From Amborella trichopoda (lineage: Eukaryota; Streptophyta; Magnoliopsida; Amborellales; Amborellaceae), in contig NW_006499897.1 in the NCBI RefSeq assembly GCF_000471905.2, positions 2,461,833 through 2,525,832 of the forward strand: DNA of 64,000 bases, written 5' to 3'. The position numbers and the translations under genes were made by a program. Below are positions 56,401 through 64,000 of this stretch, piece by piece; positions within the stretch are counted from its first letter, which is position 1, and every line of letters starts with the position of its first letter. A model generated the notes under the pieces. That model was given only the letters and a program-made list of their open reading frames with translations, had not been told where the DNA came from and did no database searches.

Positions 56401-56945
56401 GCAGCAGGGTCCGGGGATGGGGGAGGAGAAGAGAGCGCCGGGGACACAGGTAACATGGAGAGGTCAGACCGGGGAGCAAGTTATCTGTAAAATCTAAATC
56501 TTACCTAGGCATGCAACATTGACCATACGAGTTTTTTGACACTGAGGGAAGATTAAAAATTTTCACATAGTTTTTGGACAAGGAAGCGTAATCGTTTGTT
56601 CAATGTTGCATTGACAAAATGGTTATTGCAGCAGTGGAGGCATTCCCATTTTCATTTTGCGTTGAATGATTTAATTATTGAAAAATGGCCAAAAGGGCCT
56701 TTGTTATGTTTTAGGAGCACACTCTCACCAAACATTCCATGAAAGTTACTTCTCTTAAAAGAAAAGTTTACAAATTCTTTTATGCCTTCTGTGAATTTCA
56801 GTGCTTGATTTTTGCTGAAGTAACTGCAGGTAAATTGAAAGACCTTGGAAATTCGATATTGGGCCGTTTCGGCATGAGCGTGGACAATTTCAAAGCTGTT
56901 AAAGATCCAAACACTGGATCGTACTCCATCAACTTCCAGCGTTAG
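44473..56945 (+). CDS. TTC1: TTC1-type tetratricopeptide repeat protein
   Basis: Five coding exons: 44,473-44,694, 45,409-45,588, 48,424-48,550, 48,671-48,784 and 56,830-56,945. All are GT-AG with matching phases, 253 codons, 252 residues (human TTC1: 292). An acidic, disordered amino part precedes three TPR units: 'SEGNKLFGGGNYDEALTQYA', the unit around 'CHANRAVCFSKL', and 'NPTYVKALLRRAEANEKL'. The end is the family signature 'LEPLAAEKREKMKEEM', then 'KLKDLGNSILGRFGMSVDNF' and 'DPNTGSYSINFQ'. TTC1 proteins are soluble adaptors that bind chaperones and signalling partners through the TPR groove; I recall that an Arabidopsis relative has been linked to an ethylene receptor. Exon 2 could also start four bases earlier plus one codon (acceptor at 45,405), adding a Gln. 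Intron 2 holds a MITE and an RTE fragment; intron 4, over 8 kb, holds a 4.9-kb antisense LINE. Confidence 0.94.
45858..46076. mobile_element. hAT-like MITE in intron 2 of the TTC1-type gene
   Basis: The left end TAGGGCGTGTTTG and right end CAAACATGGCCTTA are inverted to each other, with an inner GTGGAAG/CTTCCAC pair. The flanking 8-mers are AGTTCTTT (45,850-45,857) and AGTTTTTT (46,077-46,084), a 7/8 match expected of an aged hAT target duplication. Confidence 0.75.
46880..47700 (-). mobile_element. RTE-clade LINE, 5'-truncated 3' part
   Basis: On the - strand the degenerate reading shows the carboxy-terminal signatures of plant RTE reverse transcriptases: 'KLKGKFYRTAVR', 'LLYGAECL' (47,290-47,400), 'EMKMLRWM', 'GVTPIGDKM', 'HRLRWVGHVWRRP' and 'KGRPKRIW' (46,974-47,195). 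It ends in the RTE 3' tail at about 46,880-46,960 (ATCATCATCGTCAAAGCC...GGGCCGGCTACACGAATCC on +). Frames change and stops are present. The EN domain and most of the RT are missing. It sits in intron 2 of the TTC1-type gene, antisense to it. Confidence 0.85.
49785..50020 (+). repeat. long polypyrimidine tract
   Basis: About 230 bases almost free of G on + (CTTCTTCTCTTCTTTCTCC-type sequence) inside intron 4 of the TTC1-type gene. It could adopt triplex-like structure, but it may simply be a decayed simple repeat. Confidence 0.6.
51920..52340 (-). pseudogene. LINE RNase H domain remnant
   Basis: On the - strand: 'AIKFNFDGCSLGNPGPSG' (first catalytic Asp in NFDG), 'FSKHIGQADSQLAE' (Glu), 'LVEGDARKIV' (Asp) and 'GFVDHLAKEE' (last Asp). 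This is the order of the RVT_3 RNase H domain found at the end of plant L1-type ORF2. The frame is broken between these motifs and a stop precedes the last one. Confidence 0.75.
53440..54254 (-). pseudogene. LINE reverse transcriptase domain remnant
   Basis: An open segment at 54,254-53,646 carries RT motifs in order: 'KVYDHVDW' (motif A region), 'RGLRQGDPLSPFLF' and YADD (53,873-53,862). In motif A the catalytic Asp is replaced: the codon at 54,188-54,186 is GGT (Gly) in 'IFKIGWEKVYDHVDW'. Past 53,646 the frame is lost and 'AGWKGRFLSFAGRTTLIKA' continues in another frame at 53,622-53,440. The enzyme cannot be active. Confidence 0.85.
55057..55800 (-). pseudogene. LINE endonuclease (APE-type) domain remnant
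   Basis: From ATG 55,800 it reads M-K-L-I-S, then TAA (55,785-55,783), then 'NVKGLGQLPKGNAARDL'; the stop falls where Trp or Tyr is usual. Beyond it the frame is open for 237 codons with 'LTLTETKM' (catalytic Glu), 'GGDVNI' (GDFN site altered to GDVN) and 'TSDHCPI' (SDH). These are the landmarks of exonuclease-endonuclease-phosphatase-fold LINE endonucleases, which nick the target DNA. Confidence 0.88.
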
Positions 56946-57915
56946 AACCCGATGTTGTAAATCCCTCTTTCCCCTTGTTATTACTTGACCCATAAAACAA
57001 ATGAATATGTCTCAGTTGAAGGCAATGAAAGCGATGAAGAAGATTTTGTGTTTTAACATCAAGAAGACAATCCATTCTGGATGATGGAGGCAACATGATA
57101 TGATCCATTATGTTTTTGGAGCTTGAATGTACTATTTTCGTCTTTATATTTATTTTGAAGAACATCGATTGTTAAAATTCTGGCACAAATGTGCATCTTG
57201 AGTGTTGCCTTTCTAATTATGGAGCAATTAGTAATTATAAATTCAGTTGGGCTGTATAATGTGGATGAATCGCGGGCCCAACTTTCTTAAGTATGGGGTG
57301 AATCTTTTCTCTACGAAATTGGTGGTTTTTTGAGACTGCAAATCGGGTTTTGGCATGAATATTTGTTTTATCTTTCAATTAATTTGCTCATTTCATTGTC
57401 GTAGGAAAGGAAGCGTGAAGATTGCTGGTTACACGTCTGTGTTAATCATGGTTCTTTTGCAGTTAAGAAATGATTAAAATGTCTCTAGCTATTGATATTC
57501 AACATATTAAGAAATATTAATTTATTAATATTTTGATATTTTGAATTCAAATAAAAAATCTAAAAATAAAAATAGTAAAAGAATCTAATATAGAATTGAA
57601 ATATTGAATTGAATTATTTTATTTGAATATTCTATTCAACACGTCTTGGATTAATTGATTTCGTTGTTTATGTATTTATTTGTTTTCTCTGAGTGGCTCT
57701 TTGCATGGAGTGGCGGCCACAAGTCAGCTCCGCCCATTAAAATGGCCACTGGCTGGACTGTTCACCCAATCGGACAATCTCAAGTAAATAAAAATTCAAA
57801 AAATTAAATAAAATCTCATTTAAATTGAAATAAATAAGTAAATAAATGTGATTTTCTATTTTTCAGTTAAAAATGTATTTAAACTTTTAAAGGGTTTAAA
57901 CTTTTTCCTTTTCGG
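56946..57915. other. 3' region of the TTC1-type gene and intergenic DNA
   Basis: The 3' UTR probably occupies the first 200-250 bases. No strict AATAAA is seen, which is common in plants. The rest, 57,250-57,915, is AT-rich without a gene-like open frame. Confidence 0.5.
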
Positions 57916-57916
57916 G

Positions 57917-58255
57917 TGTGGTTTGGTTTGTATAAGGTTGCCAACTTTAACTTTAACAATCCAAATAAGGTGTACCTCCAAAAATTTTTCACAAGATGTA
58001 AGTTTGGTGTAAAAAATTCATTATAAATTTTTAAACTTCAAAAATGTCAAAATTAAGTAGATCTAAATGTACTGTCTAGATAATGTCTTGCGAGATGCAC
58101 TACTTTTGGAACTCAAAATTTTTATTTTTTTACATGTTTATGCATATCAATATCGAGATGATTAATTAAAGGGTTTTCTAACATCAAAACAACATTTTCC
58201 AAAGGATTTTTGAGATGCATTTTAATTCAAGATGTAACCTTATCTTTTTCCTTTT
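57917..58255 (+). mobile_element. MITE-like family M1, copy 9
   Basis: TATAAGGTTGCCAACTTTAA, CCAAATAAGGTGTACCTCC, TTTTTCACAAGATGTAAGTT, AAGTAGATCTAAATGTAC, GATAATGTCTTGCGAGATGC, CAATATCGAGATGATTAATT and GATGTAACCTTATC occur in family order. It lies between the two right-hand genes, far from the cluster at 24-39 kb. Confidence 0.75.
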
Positions 58256-59257
58256 TAAAAACACCAAATTTTAAAAAATTCCAATTTTCGATCTCTAAAT
58301 CTTATCCAATAACTGTTTTGATCGGTTGTCGAGCAATGAAAAATAAATAATTTGACCCATTTTGCTGAAAATGAGTCGGAAACAATGAGAAATCAAAGAT
58401 AAAAGGGGGATCTGGAAAATAAAAAAAAGGTGCCAAAAATGGAACTTCTAGCTTCTGGCATTCTGCGGTTCAAGGTTTTGGCTCAAAATTATTTTACATG
58501 GATCTGAGGATAAAAAACAATCAGGTCTTTCAAATTTTCGTGAAATTAGTTGAAAATTTGACAAAAAAAGAGAGTCCAATGGATCAATGATTCCTTGACA
58601 AAATCACCTAGTTCTTTAACAAAAGCTGCCCGAATCGAATCACAGCCACTCCCAACTCTATAATGGAATCAGCTTGTTTTTTCATTCTTTTATTTTATTT
58701 TTTATTTAAAAATAAGAAAAAAAACCCTGGCCTGATGTATACATTATATTGCACAAGGTGCAAGGAGGTTCCATAAATCATGGGCAGCCTCTCTCTCTCT
58801 CCAAAATACACACATACACGCTGCTTTAAACCAAAGTGTAGGTTTGAACCCCGCATAATGAATAAAATTTGATGATATACAAAAGCCACAAACAAACAGC
58901 AATACAATAAATACAACGAAAACCCAGAGCCTTTCACCATTTAGATTGCGTCTACACATTACATGAAGCAATTATCCCCAATAACCAGAAACATAGAGAA
59001 GGCTCAGTCGTAGTTGATAATACAAAAATGTACAACAGGAAATATTCAAACAATTAAAACACAGCACAAAACTCAAAGCTCACCTTCAGATAGAATATAC
59101 ATCTCAGTGAGTCACTAAACCATCTTCTTTGCTAGCAAGTAATCATTGAGAGCATCTCCTGCGCTGGTGAGTAACCTCTAAAAGAGAGAGAGAGAGAGTC
59201 CAATAAAAACCAACAATGAAACAAACATCATCTTTTAGGCTCCATTTACATCATACA
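58256..59257. other. intergenic DNA and 3' region of the receptor kinase gene
   Basis: No gene-like frame. The part next to 59,258 should hold the receptor kinase 3' UTR, since that gene is read leftwards. A (GA)n run lies at 59,180-59,198. Confidence 0.45.
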
Positions 59258-62200
59258 TCACCTCCCTTCATCGATACCCCCATGCGGTATTGGGCGATTG
59301 GCATTCATGGGTGAAGAGTCTGTATTAAAGGTTGTGCTGTCCATCTCACTCTGTGTATTATTGACTCTTGTGGAAGGAGTATAATCCTGGCTAACTAAGC
59401 TATTAATGTCATTGAAATGCCAATCAGTCAAATAACTGGGCCTTGATGAAACTGTGGCCACCTCTATATCTCCTGCTAACATGGCCACTACGCGAGACAT
59501 GGATGGGCGTAAAATAGGAGAAGCCTGCGTACAAAGGAGGGCCACACCGATAGTTCGGGTTGCTTGTTCTTCGTTAAAATCTGTCAACCTCTGATCCACC
59601 AGTTCTATCTCTCTATTGTTCTCATGCAGATGCCATGCCTGCAAAGCGGCAAATTGTAGCCTCATTTTAGATTGTAGAGTAGATTTAAACGTTCAAAACC
59701 CATATTTTGAGAGAGAGAGAGAGAGAGGGATGCGAACTTCTTTTACATAAAAAAGGAGGTAAGAACTAGGAAGTGGATGTTAGTGAAGGTAGATGCGAGC
59801 CAGGGTATATTTTCAGCACGCCATGGCCACATCTGTCTTTCAACACACAAACATAAGCGTGCGCGTAACACATGAATGTAGATATTTAGACATGCATACA
59901 TACATACATTTGACATTACACATATATAGATATACACACACATATATGCATGCAATACACAAGCACACGATGCACACACATAATAGATTTATTAACTACG
60001 GCTCTGTGCATTAGTTTACTCAGTCTGGCATATATGCTCAGTAACTTACCCATTCCAGGAGGTAAATCTGCTCCTCATCTAGGCTTGTATCTGAATTGAG
60101 TCTTCCACTAAGAATCTCGAGAGCCACCACTCCGAATCCAAATACATCAGCTTTTTCTGTCAAATGCCCGCGCATGGCATATTCTGGGGCCAAATAGCCA
60201 CTACAATGCAGAAAGATTTCAAACAACTACTTCAATACAAGTTTCTAATAGTCTGTGATATTTAAAAAAGCAAAGTTAAGGAAGCTCACATTGTTCCTGC
60301 AACTCTGGTGCTAATGTGGGTCTTCGTATCATCATAAAGCTTGGCCAAACCAAAATCTGAGATTTTGGGAATGAGATCAGCATCAAGGAGTATATTGCTA
60401 GCTTTTACATCTCTGTGAACAATTCTAGGCCTCGACTCCTCGTGAAGATATGCCAGCCCTCTAGCAGTTCCCATGCAAATCTCGTAGCGGGTAGACCAAT
60501 CAAGATGTAGTTCACTCTTCTCTGCAGGATAGAAAATGGCAGCTTCTAGCCTTCAGTATTTTCTCAATTTGTCAAAAAGAAACTATCCTTCCTAATTTTA
60601 ATGGGTAGTCAGTTCTGTCTCTTGTTGACAAGCTGATTATAGTGCATATCGAGTCAGCAGTGACTCCATTTCGTGTATGTTGTGAATGACTATTAGTAGG
60701 GAAATGTTTGAGAAGTAGAAACGGAAAGAATCTGGATGGACTGTAGTTGAAGTTTTAAAGAGCAGAAGGTACAACGAAAACTTTAAATAATTTATTCACG
60801 TGAAAGATCAGAAGCATTTCGATATGCTAGGATGTTCAGGCCATTTCTCAATTGAAAGGGGAATTTAGATCTTTCCCTTAGGAAAAAGTCAGTGGTAGAT
60901 TGGTATCCAAAAGTATCAGGGTTATGTTAGCTATTTGAAAAGAAAACAAACTTCACCATTTTATATAAAAATGGGGCTTTCATTAAGTTCCATAAAATAT
61001 CCACTCTGGCCATTTCAAGAAACAATCACAAATTATTGGTCATCCTTAGGACATTGTAGATGCATTTGGTCATTTCTTTAGCATCATAGTTACCTTTGCT
61101 TTGGTCAAAAATGTTTTCATAGTCTCTGGACTATTCTCCTAATATCATCATATGGACTTCTTTTATTTATTTATTTATTAATACGAGTAACTGCACTGGT
61201 CTTATTGCAAGGTTATTCACGGATCCTAACGTCCAAGAATACCACAAAAGCATGAAAAAAATAAAATAATAACAAAAATTTGAACACCAGGATAGAATTT
61301 CTACAAATTAAAAATGCCAGTATAGCTCTATTATTTAGAAAGAACACAAGATAAATGACAAAAAAATATTTTGATATGTTCAAAAAAATAGATGCCAAAA
61401 ACATAGCAAAAAACAAAAACAAAGATAAATGTCAAAAGCCATCAATTTATGACGTGCATAAAATATGTGGTACCATATCAGTAAATTTGGGAAAGAATGG
61501 TACCTCTGGAAAATTTTAGAAAAGAAGGGAACAATAAATGATGAAGTGTTTTGTGTCTGTGTTGCACGGAAGAGGGAGTGTGTGTGGAGAGAGAATAATT
61601 TGGGGTATCTAGGGGAGTGAGGCGAATCAGTTACCAAATAGTGCCTGATCGACGCTCTTGTTTTCCAGATATTCATAGACCAAGAGTCGCTGATCTCCCT
61701 CTATGCAGCACCCAAACAACCTCACGAGGTTACGGTGCTGCACTGCAGATATTGTCGCAATCTCGGTGATGAATTGATTCTTTCCTTGGTGAGAAGTTTC
61801 CGACAGTTGTTTCACTGCTACAGTTCTTCCATCCGATAGTGTAACCCTTAAAAAAAAAAAAAAAAAAGATTCAATCCCATAATGCATCAATTACATGATG
61901 CCAGTCATTAAAAAGCATAAAAATAAATATGCCCATTTAGAGAAAGCTGCCGAATATAAGTAACGGAAGTGATAAAAATATCCATGGGTGTTACCAAATA
62001 TACATATATGGAGTATTGGACACCAATATCTATTAAATCATACAAACATCAGCATATCGAAAGTTTACCTTGTATACAGCACCAAATCCTCCCTCTCCCA
62101 GCTTATTCTTAGCATTGAAGTCCTCAGTCGCAGTCCTCAGTTCACAATAACTAAAAGTGTTTGGCCTGGCACCCATTCCAAGAAACTCTACAAGACCAAT

Positions 62201-63713
62201 GAGTAGAAAGAGGAACAAATTTCCATCACATATTCCAATTGAGCCAAGTCTTAAGCAAAGAAAGTTGCAATCATATAATTCAGTTTGACTCACGGGTAAT
62301 AGCAAGCATAGAACTTTATTTTTTAAGCCTCTCTCTCTCTCTCTCTCTCTACGAACACATGATGACATGTGATGTTTTAGAAACTTCCATTATTACCTTC
62401 ATCTGATAGCCCTCTTTTCTTTCTTTTTCGGACTATGAAAATTGCTGATACGAGAATGAGAAACAGGACTCCAAAACCAACCACAATCCCAACAATTAAG
62501 CCGGTTCTGTTCTGTTTTGAGGATGTGCTTGGTGGTAAGTTGCTAACATTGGGCACAAAATCTGAACAAGCATACAAGTCAAATATAGAACTTGGGAACA
62601 TTGCAAATTGTTTCAGTTGTCACAATGTATCTAAATTCATCTCAGTTGTCATCACCTGGAGTAGCTTTAACAGCTGAAATCAGAGGTCCGTAGTATCCTT
62701 GATTGGGTATGCAGCAAGTACCCTTACCAGCCCAAAAGAGATGAATTTCAAGGAAATTTTCTGTCACGTTTGCTTTGTATGTATTGGGAACAGCTCTAAA
62801 TGAAGAGTCACCTGCTGCCTTTCTGATATCAAAGTCCTTCAATTCCAATTTCCCCTACATTGCAGTGGATGCAATTTTGTCAATGTTAAGATCCAAGATT
62901 CAGAAACTCAACCTCTTGCGATTTTCTTGGAAAGCAATACGAATTCAACATAAAGAAAAAAACCTAGTTTAATTCTTTAACAAGTACGGAGAGAATGTAA
63001 TTATAATTCCTGAAAAGATTTCCAAATTTTAAGGAAGAATTATTTCAGTTACCTCATTAAAGGGTAGTATAATCATGGAAGCATTTCTTTTCTTGGGAGA
63101 GCATACTACAGTTCAATGCACCATCTACCATGGTACTCAAAGGTTCATTGGAATGGGCAACCACAAGGACATTCATGAGGGTATGGTCAATCCCCAACCA
63201 TCTGTCAATTGAAATGGACAGTGGCGGTTGCTTGGGATACCATGCACCATAGTCCATTGAACTATGACATACTTTCCCTATTTTTGTTTTTGCTCTTTCC
63301 CCAATTAAAAGTAAAAGTTTCTTTTCTGGCACATACTTGAATATAAATATCGAAAACACGCCTCCCAGTACTCCGCCAGTCAGGTGGAGTAGGAAATTCT
63401 AGTTCAGCAAATTCCAGTCTGATAGTGTACACCCCATTTTGAAGGCCCAGGCCATAGTATCTTAAGGATCCTGGAGATAACCTTGCTGTCTGGAAAAGCT
63501 CTGTGTCTAAAGTGGCTGTGAACTGGGATTGACTGGTTTCAATATACCGGGGACTGGGACTATCAAGAAACCTCCCAGTGCTGCTTATGGCCCACCTTTG
63601 TGTGTCAGTTACATAATAGGAAGCCATTCCAAGGGTGACATTATCTTGCTCATAAACTGTTCCATCAGCTGATGTTATCTGTTTGCCACCACTATTTATG
63701 GCAAATGAGGAAT
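59258..63713 (-). CDS. malectin-like LRR receptor kinase (LRR-VIII-2 type), 3' part
   Basis: Eight exons: 63,713-63,337, 62,854-62,656, 62,561-62,397, 62,187-62,069, 61,846-61,635, 60,521-60,290, 60,200-60,050 and 59,638-59,258. Exons 1-2 carry a malectin domain ('[17 protein letters not shown]', '[19 protein letters not shown]', '[13 protein letters not shown]'), and exon 3 a membrane span ('[20 protein letters not shown]') with a basic stop-transfer. The kinase follows: '[10 protein letters not shown]', [12 protein letters not shown] (RD type), DFGLAK and 'GYLAPEYA'. The tail ends DEGR. The order matches Arabidopsis At1g56120-At1g56145-like receptors, plasma-membrane proteins that sense extracellular ligands. 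The LRR exons must lie beyond the window. Seven of eight exons join in phase. Exon 5 has one base too many (212 where the phase needs 211 or 214), just after its acceptor. The usual Cys of the malectin 'CGG' start is Ser here (INSGG). It may be a pseudogene or an assembly error. Confidence 0.9.
59711..59728. repeat. (GA)n microsatellite in receptor kinase intron
   Basis: A run of GA dinucleotides in the last intron, followed by TA/CA-rich simple sequence at 59,870-59,980. Confidence 0.85.
62326..62350. repeat. (CT)n microsatellite in receptor kinase intron
   Basis: About twelve CT dinucleotides in the intron between the membrane-span exon and the first kinase exon. Confidence 0.85.
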
Positions 63714-63912
63714 CTAGAGGTCCATATGATGAAATGATTAGCACCCCATTAGATGATGACCCAATAGAAAATAGTAAAGGTAAAAGAAAGGGGCAAGTAT
63801 ACTATATTCAATGGACTACAAAAATCATGACCAACTGGCATCACGGATATGTGATTAAAATGATGGACAATGTTGGAGAGAGAGCGAGATCTACCAGACA
63901 GGTCATGACCCC

Positions 63913-63918
<6 letters not shown>

Positions 63919-63953
<35 letters not shown>

Positions 63954-64000
63954 CGTACTACGTTACGTACGTTACGTTACGTTAACGTTAACGTAACGTT
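63919..64000. repeat. (CT)n run followed by an ACGT palindromic array
   Basis: About 16 CT dinucleotides (63,919-63,950) run into a block built almost only of ACGTT/AACGT words to the window edge (TACGTTACGTACGTTACG..., GTTAACGTTAACGTAACGTT). It presumably lies in a receptor kinase intron, since no LRR coding sequence is visible from 63,714 to the edge. Confidence 0.85.

Larger units (their letters stand above)
51596..56480 (-). mobile_element. L1-type plant LINE with RNase H domain, antisense in TTC1 intron 4
   Basis: On the - strand the order is: a proline-rich end of ORF1 (56,480-55,970), endonuclease (55,800-55,057), linker 'WLRLGNHNTGFFHR' (54,780), reverse transcriptase (54,254-53,440), 'GGLGIRSIRKHNPALLGKWW' (53,390), a zinc-finger-type segment (52,630-52,390) and RNase H (52,330-51,920). 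The 3' end has an A-rich tail, seen on + as TTTTTGTTTTTTTTG at 51,596-51,610. The ORF1 RNA-binding half is missing, as expected of 5' truncation. Frameshifts and stops run through ORF2. I could not identify a target duplication. Confidence 0.88.

Noticed and set aside
56480..56520. Target-site duplication for the LINE (TAAAATCT against ATAAAGAT)
   Set aside because: The match is too poor and short to claim; boundaries are therefore given only approximately.

Overview
This is 64 kb of flowering-plant nuclear DNA. It is AT-rich, its genes have GT-AG introns, and it holds a plant-type polyubiquitin (Ser19, Asp24, Ala57), a plant malectin-like receptor kinase, TTTAGGG-type motifs and many degenerate transposons. 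There is nothing bacterial, organellar or viral in it. The order cannot be fixed from the sequence alone. Two runs of N (24,441-24,460 and 41,324-41,355) show that it is an assembly.

Four protein genes can be modelled exon by exon. (1) A polyubiquitin gene on + has its TATA box at 4,441, a 2.3-kb intron in the 5' UTR and a single coding exon of seven ubiquitin units (6,892-8,493). (2) An ecdysoneless (ECD) homologue on - has five coding exons between 19,418 and 12,564 and encodes 673 residues with every splice phase matching. (3) A TTC1-type tetratricopeptide-repeat gene on + has five coding exons between 44,473 and 56,945 and encodes 252 residues. Its last intron is 8 kb long and carries an antisense LINE. 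(4) The 3' part of a malectin-like/LRR receptor kinase gene on - has eight exons between 63,713 and 59,258. Its LRR exons lie beyond the right edge, and one exon appears to carry a frame error.

The rest is repeat landscape. At the left are a 600-bp dispersed repeat that recurs at 23.9 kb, a hAT-type MITE with a perfect 8-bp target duplication, and a long inverted-repeat element around an unrelated insert. Between the ubiquitin and ECD genes lies a hAT-like element that contains the 5' UTR, start codon and first coding segment of an alpha-tubulin gene, broken by a 5-bp duplication and a stop. From 22 to 44 kb there are satellites, nested foldback elements, about nine copies of one MITE-like family, and a direct segmental duplication (about 30.1-35.1 kb against 37.3-43.2 kb). 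Each duplicate carries one member of an unrecognised protein family.

The four genes belong to general cell functions: protein tagging, an ECD-type regulator, a TPR co-chaperone-like protein and a surface receptor kinase. Nothing suggests that they act as one pathway. The most unusual material is in the mobile elements: gene capture, nested foldbacks, and a telomere-motif minisatellite that begins where one duplicated open frame ends.
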